From: Juglans regia
Taxonomy: Eukaryota > Streptophyta > Magnoliopsida > Fagales > Juglandaceae
Direction: 5' to 3'
Assembly (NCBI RefSeq): GCF_001411555.2
Contig: NC_049903.1
Span: 15,171,234 to 15,235,233 of the forward strand
DNA length: 64,000 nt
The position numbers were made by a program, and so were the translations under genes. Every line of letters begins with the position of its first letter. The first letter of the stretch is position 1. Below are positions 56,101-64,000 of this stretch, in pieces. The notes under the pieces were generated by a model that was not told the DNA's origin, searched no databases, and saw nothing but the letters and a program-made list of their open reading frames with translations.

Positions 56101-58859
56101 TGTAACATCCCGTTCCCGGAGGTCCGGAGAGTTAGCTATTAATACTTAACATTAACTTAAATAACACAACTATAAACTCCAGAAAAAAATCCCCTAAAAT
56201 ATTAATACACTTAATCAAACCAAAAATCTAAGTTCCTCCATGGCGACAATAAAGAAATCCCTAATAACATAAATTAGAAATTCTCTAAAAACTCGAAAAC
56301 ATCCTCAACTCATCAAATCAAATACCTGAAAAAAATAAATTAGCTTACTAACTACGACTCTCAAATAAGTATTTGTACCCTCAGGCACTTATTCCACTAC
56401 GATCATCACACGTTGCTAAACATTCTACTCTTGCTCCCCAGCTGAACCATCAAAATTATCTGAAAAATATATGGAGATAAGGGGTGAGTTATCAACAACT
56501 CAGTAAGCAGAGAACATATACCAGTGTATAAACATGAGCATTTACAGAAATCAGAATGCAGAATAAAACATTTTCATTTTCAGAGTGCGGAAGCAGAACA
56601 TGTTATTAAAATATCAGAGTGAAGATTTGGAAACAATTTCTTTCAAAATATTCTTTGGCATAACATAAAAGATCATCATCATCATCAGAACATCATATTA
56701 GAACAGAGGCCATGTATAATCCCCGTGGTAGGGTTGTGCATCTGCGGATAGCCAAGCAGAACATAAAACACTCTATCATCAAGGTGTGCACTCAAAACAG
56801 AGACCACTACTATAACCCGTGGCAGGGCCGTATCCACTATTATTATCCGTAGTTGGGCCGTATCCACTATTATAACCCGTGGTTGGGCCGTATCCACTAT
56901 TATAACCCGTGGTTGGGCCGTATCCACTATTATTACCCGTGGTTGGGCCGTATGCCACTATTATCACCCGTGGCAGGGCCGTAACTGAACAGAATGGAAA
57001 CAGAATCAAATTCAGAATCAGAGAGTCATGCCAAAGGTTTTCAGAATCACGTCTTTTCCAAATAGTGTACTGAACAAAAATCTTCGGAACAGAACAAAAT
57101 CATATCACAACATAATTTATGCACAAATTTCATATTCGCTCTTATTTTCAAAGTTAAGAAACAAAATGTCAAAAATAAGCTCATGTCTACACCAATCATG
57201 ACAGAAAATATTTTCTTCTTAAACAGAATCTCATGAGTAATGCAGAACAAATAACTGAGGTAGTTCAAATTTCTTTTCATAGCAAAATATGCACATTTTC
57301 CAAAAATGACCTCAGCTCATTTTATTTTAATACAAAGTCTAGCATAGGAACCCCGCTTACCTGGACTTCTTAGCTTTTCAGAATTTTTCTCAAAATGTCG
57401 AATAATTAACAATCGTCACTTATCAAATAATCAAGTAATTCCTGTAAATTTCCAATCAACCACTTATTTCGATATTTAATCCTAAATTTCTAAAATAACC
57501 TACTTAATTCCTCAAAACCTAAAATTTCATAACCTTAAAATTTATCATCTTTTTCTAAAATCGCCATTGTCCAATTGATAACTTTGACTAAAAACATTTA
57601 AAAAATATAACTTATTTATTAATGAAAACAACTTATAAAGTTCAATACTAGATAATATAATTATCCCAAAATATTTTAAAGTAAACCATAACTATTATTA
57701 AATAGACTAAAACATATCTAAAATTTAAAAACAACATTACTCCAATATTGTTTACTCTTAACATAAATCTTTACTTAATAACATAATAAAATAATTTTCT
57801 GTAATCATAATTAAATAACAGTGTACTAATACATAAAAAAAAAATATATAAAAGCCCATTAATATAACTTGCAGTGAAGGGCATTATGGTAATTCAATTG
57901 ATTCCTTGAAAAGTAACCAAAACAGAACCTACGCAAAATGAATAACATGCACGGCGGAAGCTACCCAAAGGAAACCGAGGGTGAGGCGCGACGGGGCTGA
58001 TTGGAGGGACTGCGGTGGCGCGGCAGAAGAGCAGGAGCGGGGCGAAGCTTCCATCGAGCAGCGCTGGGCACTAGAGAAGGAGAGGGAAAAGTGAGCAAGA
58101 GAGGGCGGAGAGAAAGGAGGGATTAACCGAGGGAGGTACTCACCGCGAGGGATAAGGCGGAACTGAGGTGGCTCGAGGCTGACGGAAAAGTGACAACCGG
58201 CGGATTCTGTGGCTGGTCCGATAATTTTCCCAACGTACGGTGGTGACTAACCGTGTTAGTGGTGATGCTCTGTTTTTGAGAGGAGAAACAGAGGATTTTA
58301 ATTCGGTAAAAGCATGGGTTGCTATTTCCCGTGACTGTCGAAAGTGTTTTCCAAGGGTTGTTCTGGCATCGGTTTTACGTGGAGATGGAGGTTGGGGGAG
58401 GACGAACCGAGCAGCAGTGGTGACGAACGCGTTTGGGCTTCTGTGAGGGTGTTGGACGGCAACGGGGATGGCTGAAAGGTGCAAAGATCGAGTTGCCGTT
58501 TGCGTGGGGAGGAGTTTCTAGCGGCGGCAATGTTGGGTAAAATCTCAGTGCTTGGGAAAAACATAATCATCTATATATAAGTGAGGTGAAACCCTAGAGA
58601 GTCGAGAGAGACGTGTGTGTGCATGCATGCCGTGAACGAATGCATGTGTGTATGCATGCTGTGCGATGGAAAAATAAAAAAAAATAAGCCGTGCGAAAAA
58701 AATAACATAGACGGAAAGAGAAGGAAACGAAAAAAAATAAAACAAGCGGGGAGAATAAAAAAATAATAATAAAAATAAATAAATAAATAAACGGCATAGA
58801 TCTCCAAAAAAAAAAAAATTCACAGTCCAACTATACCAATCTTGGATCCGGGTGTTACA
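56101..58859 (-). mobile_element. Solo gypsy LTR with perfect 5-bp target duplication
   Basis: Plus-strand limits are tgtaacatcccg and ccgggtgttaca. Flanks catac (56096-56100) and catac (58860-58864) match exactly. No internal region remains, so it arose by LTR-LTR recombination. On the minus strand a TATA-like cttatatatagatg near 58570 precedes the transcribed C/T-rich zone. Open frames at 58140-58883 and 56685-57009 are shadows. Confidence 0.92.
56812..56993. repeat. 30-bp minisatellite inside the solo LTR, six units
   Basis: The unit ccactattataacccgtgg followed by ttgggccgtat is repeated six times with few changes. Degenerate versions lie at 44170-44430 in another LTR of the family, so the minisatellite is an ancestral part of the LTR. 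Confidence 0.9.
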
Positions 58860-58889
58860 CATACAATTGCTCGAGATTGGCATTGTACA

Positions 58890-59434
58890 TCTGAATCACT
58901 TTTACCTCATTCTATGTAAAGAGATTTAATGATTTTTTTCATTACAGGCCATAATTCACTCAAACTACTGTATTCTACAATATTATACTCCAAATGCCTC
59001 ACTATGATCCTTTTTTTTTTGTTTATAAGTTTCTTTCTGGCTTGATACTTGCAAAAAGGAGAAGTTTTGTACGGAGTGAAGAGCAACAGAAAATCAAATC
59101 TAATAGAAGAGAAAGAAATACTCAATGTGGCAGTGGAAGAAGCATATTTGGAAATCAAGAGCAGACCCACGTCGATGGCAGCTCAGATCCTGAATGTGTG
59201 ATGAATGACGACCGCAACAACCGGTTCTTTAGTCCACGGCAGCAACCACAGACGAAATCATTTCAAACTTCCGAGGATGGCTCTCTGGGTTCAGCTCAAG
59301 CAAGGAGCTTCTTTTTGTTTCAGTTTCAACTTTCCCTCCCTTCTGCATATTTCATTCGTTTTCCTCTTCTTCTTTTTTTTTTCCAACTGTCGTGTAAGCC
59401 GGTTTCGAAATTGTATATAGAAGAATTGCTTTAA
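58890..59434 (+). other. Possible exon fragment of unknown gene
   Basis: A 146-codon frame from 58994 reads polar sequence such as SEEQQKIKSNRRERNTQCG and DDRNNRFFSPRQQPQTKSF, unlike the surrounding LTR shadows in base composition. A T-tract followed by tataag, and ttcattacag near 58945, could be splice acceptors. No domain recognised; the C-terminal FFLFQFQLSL part looks non-coding. Might be a relic of a host gene interrupted by the solo LTR at 56101-58859. Confidence 0.25.
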
Positions 59435-60040
59435 AATTTAGAGATAGAATAAGTGTATTTGAATAAGAAAAACTAATGTACGGTACAAACTTAGCTGAAA
59501 ATTTTTCATCCATACCGTGTAACCAAATCGAGCCGTACTGATCAAATTGAAACTTTTACTAATATAAATCATTTTTATAAATTATAAATAGATAAATTTC
59601 GCACAATTTTTTATAAATAAAATAGATATTGTTTTAAAACAAATATATAAAAATAAAATAAAATAAAACTATTTTTTATTAATAAAATTTACTTTATAAC
59701 AAAATATTTGTACGACATTTGAGTATTTAAGATTTGTTACTAACAAGGCTCTTCTTTAAATTACTCGTCAACATCAACAGCTAGCTAGCTCGCTATTCCG
59801 TACGTACATATATTTGGAACTGTTTCAATTTCTATTTTCACAACGGATCATCTGCTTTGTTTTTATTTTTAACAAAGAACAATAATATTTTCCATTTTTC
59901 AGGAAATATTTCTGGCAGTCAAACAGCTATAGTACACTGTTTAAAAAAACAAAATAGCTATAGTACACATAAGAATAAATACTTTAAGGGCTGAAATCCT
60001 AGCCAGCTAGGCACCAATACTGTGTGTGTATACACATACA
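59435..60040. other. 3' flank of the fourth BBE-like gene, no other feature
   Basis: AT-rich; no gene or repeat recognised. Confidence 0.4.
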
Positions 60041-61672
60041 CTACCGTCCGTGCGGCCGAGTAGGGATACTTTGTTCATTCCTGAAGAAGTTACCAGGATC
60101 AACCTCAGTCTTGATTTTCACCAACCTCTTGAAATTACCCTTGAAATACTTGATTCCATAAACTTTTCCTTCCGAGTAACTGTCCTTTCCGTTGTGGTTG
60201 ATACCTAGGTCAAGATCTTTGTAGTTGTAAAAGGCCTCTCTTGGATTCTTTGACACATATGGAGTCATGTAACTGTAAAGCTTTCTTGTTAAATTTATAT
60301 AGTAATCTGTCAACTCTTGCCCTGCCTGATTCCAGTTTACTGCATACTGAATCTTTGCCAGATTCCCAGCTCGATGTGGGAATGGAGATTTCTCCGCCGG
60401 AATCTCAGCCATTCTTCCACCATAAGGATTGAATGTCAGTATTACGTACTGCAGTTCAATCAATCTCTTCCAAATCACCTCCAACCCATCCTTGGAAATT
60501 GGCTTCTTCACATAGTCTGATTTCCTCTTCAAGTAGGTCAGAGATTGAGGTGTTCGGCTGAGCAAAACATCGTTTGCTGTCCCGAGAGGGAAGTTGGTCC
60601 AGAAAAGCACAGATTGAACCCAGCTGGTTTCGTTGCAATCTGATTCTTTCAATCCCAATTCAGGGAAGCTCTTTTTCATGACTGAGAGAAGTTTGTCAGA
60701 GTCTCCAAGGAACAACGCAAAGAATGTAGCTCTTCCAGTCTTCTGGCCATCAGTTCCATTTACCACGTCCAGGATAAGCCTGATGAAAAGGTTGTTATCC
60801 AGCTTATCTGCAACATGTTGCCACCGATACACGATGTCTGTTGCATTTTGGTCCAAGGTCTTCTCAACCCGGAAAACAGTCACTGTTTTCGGAACGCGAA
60901 CGATTTTGATTTTGTAAGAAACAACCACTCCAAAGCTGGCTCCTCCACCACCTGTAATGGCCCAAAACAGATCTTCTCCCATAGATTTTCTGTCAAGAAG
61001 TTTGCCCTTAACGTCGACAATCTGAGCGTCAATAATGTTATCCACTGACAGGCCGTACTTTCTCATCATATTACCATAACCTCCTCCGCTAAAATGCCCA
61101 CCGACACCGACTGTGGGACAAACACCAGCAGGAAAGCCATGGGTTTTACTTTTCTCGTAGATTCTGTAGTAAACCTCGCCGAGAGTTGCCCCGGTCTGGA
61201 CCCAAGCGGTCTCACTTTCCATATCAATGTGAATGGAACGGAGATTAAACATGTCAAGGATAAAGAACGGGACTTCGGCAACATAAGAAACGCCCTCATA
61301 GTCATGGCCTCCACTTCTGATCTTCATTTGCAGGTTGTGCCTGTGAGCACAAACCACGGCTGCTTGAATATGGGACTCATGCAAAGCAGTGAGAATGAGA
61401 TAAGGTTTTCGAGTTGTGGACGTGTTGAATCGGAGGTTCCGGATGTAAGATTGGAGAACAGAAGAGTAGGAGCCATTGCTGGGAGTATAGATTGCCGCAG
61501 AGATTGGATGAGAGGGCTTAGAATGGCTCAAAAGGCAGTGAATAAATGAGCCAGAGGTGGCTGAAACGGAAGAAATCCATGAGATGGAGAGTAGAAGAAG
61601 TGGGAGCCATGAAAGCATTGCTGCAGGCAGTAGTACCAAAGTTCTCATTTTTAGTAATCTTTGATTCAGCAT
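60041..61672 (-). CDS. BBE-like FAD-linked oxidase, divergent member (543 aa)
   Basis: An intronless BBE-like gene clearly older than the A-C trio and lacking their shared flanks. Signal peptide within residues 1-38 (LPLLLLSISWISSVSA). FAD ligands His123 (RSGGHDYEG) and Cys185 (CPTVGVGGHFSGGG). The loop after Cys reads GVGG here and GTGG in A-C. Later landmarks are FNPYGGRMAEI, YNYKDLDLG and NFFRNEQSIPT. It differs from the trio across the substrate domain (QYVILTFNPYG against GWMQWNPYG) and is shorter between NYKDLDLG and the terminal YF motif. Two starts are possible, ATG 61672 and ATG 61648; both keep the signal peptide. It may retain the ancestral activity while the trio diversified (inference). 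Substrate unknown. Confidence 0.95.
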   Translation of the reverse strand: MLNQRLLKMRTLVLLPAAMLSWLPLLLLSISWISSVSATSGSFIHCLLSHSKPSHPISAAIYTPSNGSYSSVLQSYIRNLRFNTSTTRKPYLILTALHESHIQAAVVCAHRHNLQMKIRSGGHDYEGVSYVAEVPFFILDMFNLRSIHIDMESETAWVQTGATLGEVYYRIYEKSKTHGFPAGVCPTVGVGGHFSGGGYGNMMRKYGLSVDNIIDAQIVDVKGKLLDRKSMGEDLFWAITGGGGASFGVVVSYKIKIVRVPKTVTVFRVEKTLDQNATDIVYRWQHVADKLDNNLFIRLILDVVNGTDGQKTGRATFFALFLGDSDKLLSVMKKSFPELGLKESDCNETSWVQSVLFWTNFPLGTANDVLLSRTPQSLTYLKRKSDYVKKPISKDGLEVIWKRLIELQYVILTFNPYGGRMAEIPAEKSPFPHRAGNLAKIQYAVNWNQAGQELTDYYINLTRKLYSYMTPYVSKNPREAFYNYKDLDLGINHNGKDSYSEGKVYGIKYFKGNFKRLVKIKTEVDPGNFFRNEQSIPTRPHGR

Positions 61673-61719
61673 TAGTAATTGAGAAGGGTTGGGTTTGTCC
61701 GTCGAGTCCTTGGATTGGC

Positions 61720-61729
61720 AATATATGTA
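61720..61729 (-). promoter_or_regulatory. TATA box of the divergent BBE-like gene
   Basis: ctACATATATTGcc on the minus strand, about 50 nt before ATG 61672. Unrelated to the TATAAGTATA promoter of copies A-C. Confidence 0.55.
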
Positions 61730-61759
61730 GGATGATCATGTGCGGCAAAGAAACTCGTC

Positions 61760-62400
61760 AAAAAAAAAAAAAAAGGTTAAGAAGATCATGCAAGGCTGGC
61801 ACATCGTAATTGACCTAGAATATTCAAAGATAAAGAAGTGGCGCCAACACGTCAGCTTGTTATAAAGACGTACGTTGACATTCCAAATCATTATTGTATA
61901 TACGTATATTGCCATTGAAACGTGCGTTTCTTCTGCATGATATCGAATTTATAGATAATTACAAATATAATATATATCCAGAACTCATGTAGTGTCATGC
62001 ACGTCATGTGTAAATAATATATAATATTTACCTCTCTTCCATTTTGACCTAAAAATTAAAATTGTAAACAGATACGCGCGTATATTACTTTTTATTTTAT
62101 ATTATTTACCAAAATCCACTTACAATTGGCGCATTGATAGGCAGCAACGTCAGTCTTTTAGACAAAAGTATATTCTCATAAGTTTTGTTGGAATTTTAAA
62201 CTCTTAAATAACGTCATAGAAATAAATATGTGAAGTGAGCTATACAACATTTATTAAATATTCGAAATTATATAGAAAATTTATAAGAACAATATTAACA
62301 AATGTTATAGTCTCCTTCATTATTAGAAAAATTATTTTATTTAAAAGTCTTGACATTGTATACTATTCACGTGACATAATTCTATAGTATATATATATAT
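61760..62400. other. Upstream region of the divergent BBE-like gene
   Basis: AT-rich, unique-looking, with an A tract at 61759-61773. No retrotransposon or CACTA remnants like those upstream of copies A-C. Confidence 0.45.
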
Positions 62401-62651
62401 ATAGGGGCAGGGGGGCCATGGCCCCCCAAAGTTTGAAATAAAAAATAATATGTATTATTCTTTTTATAATTTAATAGGATTATATTATCTCATATTGTGT
62501 TGGTTTCTTCTTTAAAAAATTATCTTAGCCTCTTCTATAAAATTATTTTGATGATCTTATAAATTATTTTGACTCAAAAATAAAATAAAAAATATTTTAC
62601 TATAGTTTTAACTTGCTCGGCCCCTTACAACAAATTTCTGGATCCGCCACT
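62401..62651 (-). mobile_element. MITE with ggatccgccac end (hAT-like)
   Basis: The right end ggatccgccac (minus strand gtggcggatcc) and the ccccttacaacaaatttctgg phrase, with ggggggccatggcccccc near the left end, match a common plant non-autonomous element with CAGTGGCGGA-type ends. The left terminal repeat is not preserved. Confidence 0.55.
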
Positions 62652-63467
62652 ATGTGTGTAATATTGAGTCGTTTATCCATTAACATATAAATATTCGTAC
62701 CATGCATGTGGTTTTACATCAGTCAGTCACGTACACTAGTTCGTAATATTCATTAACAAATTTATATTTACTCGAGGCTGAGCATTAATTTTCATTTGAA
62801 GCGGGTTCTTTGATCTATATATTTAGAGTAGAATACGAAAAGAATGTTAAATATTTTAATATGGAAGTTAATAATCGGATCTTCGATTTTCTATAATTCA
62901 CGATAATAAATAATAATAGTTAGAAAATGTACCTTTCTCAACATCAGTTTAATAAAGAATCTAACATGATTATGATTGAATGATCGCCTTAACAACTTAG
63001 CCTCTGAGTGTCTCCTGATGACTAGAGGCACAATGATGTTATAGGTGATAATCTTTAACCCGTCAATATTATTTATAAACTTCCGACTATCAAAAACTTT
63101 GTGTCTCACTATGATTATATAGAGTTAATCTTATTTTATTGTAATTCTGACTTATCAATTAAGTTATAAGTATCGAGCTATTCTAAATTTATTAAAATAT
63201 AGATGTGTGGAATATAAAGTTTAAATAAAACTCTTAGAAAGAATTCCAGGTAGAACAATTCCTATGGGTAGACATAAGAAAAATTGATGGGAAAAAAAAA
63301 AAAAAATCAATCTTGAGGGCTAGCTATAGAATTGATCAACCCCATGATCTGAATTCGAAGCCTGAATAAGTCAATAAATCAATGTTTTAATTCCTCACAA
63401 ACCCCCCTTATACAAACACAGATATACATCTAGTTAATTATATACAAGTGTGTGCGTATAGATCAAA

Positions 63468-63499
<32 letters not shown>

Positions 63500-63647
63500 A
63501 TAGAATATCAGATATATATTGAACCTTTAATAATTGGTAGGGTGACCAAGTCAATGGGGACTAGCTAGGGCTGCTAATTAACAAAATTATTAAATTCATG
63601 CACGTATCCCGAGTCAACCCTTTACGTGGATCGAATCTGAGAGACTT

Positions 63648-63678
<31 letters not shown>

Positions 63679-64000
63679 TAGAAATGATAATATACGACTT
63701 GAATTTGTCTGTTTATATATATTTTTTAAAATTTTGTTTTCACATAATAATTAAAGAAATATCTTTTTAATATATTGATATATTTTTTATTTTTTAAAAA
63801 TATTTAAATATATTAAAAATATGAAAAAAAAAGTCACTTTCGTGCTAATCGGCACACTCAACAATTAAAAATAGGACGGCACGTTAACATGATTCTAATG
63901 ATGGTGATGGTGGTGATAGAGAATGGAGACAGAGCAATGTACAGACAAGAGAGGGAAATAAAATAATAGGTGGTAATAATAATATTCTAACCATTGACCC
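62652..64000. other. AT-rich intergenic DNA with microsatellites
   Basis: Contains (TA)n at 63472-63500, (ATA)n at 63648-63676 and a poly-A tract near 63290. No gene recognised up to the window end. Confidence 0.5.

Noticed and set aside
56779..57009. Open frame with GYGPTTGYNSG repeats, like a prion-like low-complexity protein
   Set aside because: It is the translation of the 30-bp minisatellite in the solo LTR on the strand opposite to nothing else coding; no start context or conserved relatives.
58140..58883. Hydrophobic and Ser-rich frames on the minus strand
   Set aside because: Inside the solo LTR; the hydrophobic run comes from T-rich tracts.

Overview
The window is nuclear DNA of a flowering plant, most likely a eudicot and possibly a woody rosid (inference). 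The basis is the set of transposon families (plant L1 with DUF4283 ORF1, CACTA/En-Spm, chromovirus and Tekay/Del-like Ty3-gypsy, Ty1-copia, hAT, MULE MITEs), AT-rich spacers, and intronless plant berberine-bridge-enzyme-like (BBE-like) genes with signal peptides. Most of the sequence is layered, decayed transposable elements. The only clearly intact host genes are four BBE-like flavoprotein oxidase genes.

Layout. 1-5280: L1 LINE on the minus strand, cut by the window edge; ORF1 intact, ORF2 with four in-frame stops and a frameshift. 5305-6225: AT-rich tandem array with a period near 184 bp. 6226-10868: CACTA element with palindromic subterminal repeats, the 3' tail of its tnp2 gene and a broken six-exon Transposase_24 gene. 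11584-17621: complete but dead chromovirus (LTRs, gag, protease, RT, RNase H, integrase, chromodomain) inserted in an older LTR-like sequence (10869-11583 plus 17622-20446). 20447-20990: CCGG-rich MULE-like element.

20995-25460, 33160-36830 and 47145-52215 are three copies (A minus, B plus, C minus) of one segmental duplication. Each holds a full-length BBE-like gene of 539-540 aa, an identical TATA box 96 nt before the ATG, a broken CACTA tip and an old LTR end with primer-binding site and repetitive leader. Between them lie a 243-bp tandem array (26589-27322), a hAT remnant (28361-29576), LTR remnants (29590-32200, 39436-40552, 41169-41843), a short exon-like fragment hit by a tiny CACTA MITE (32482-32744), a copia fragment (38850-39440), a BBE pseudogene (40553-41168), a Tekay-like 5' LTR plus gag (41844-45988) and a CACTA end (46559-47080). 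Right of unit C are another LTR (about 53400-55799), a solo LTR with perfect 5-bp target duplication (56101-58859), a possible exon fragment (58890-59434), a fourth, more divergent BBE-like gene (60041-61672) and AT-rich spacer with one MITE.

How it fits together: the locus is a tandem and inverted expansion of secreted, bicovalently flavinylated oxidases. The copies appear to have been duplicated together with a transposon-derived upstream region and were later hit by copy-specific insertions that order the events. No other biosynthetic gene is visible, so substrate and pathway cannot be named from the window.
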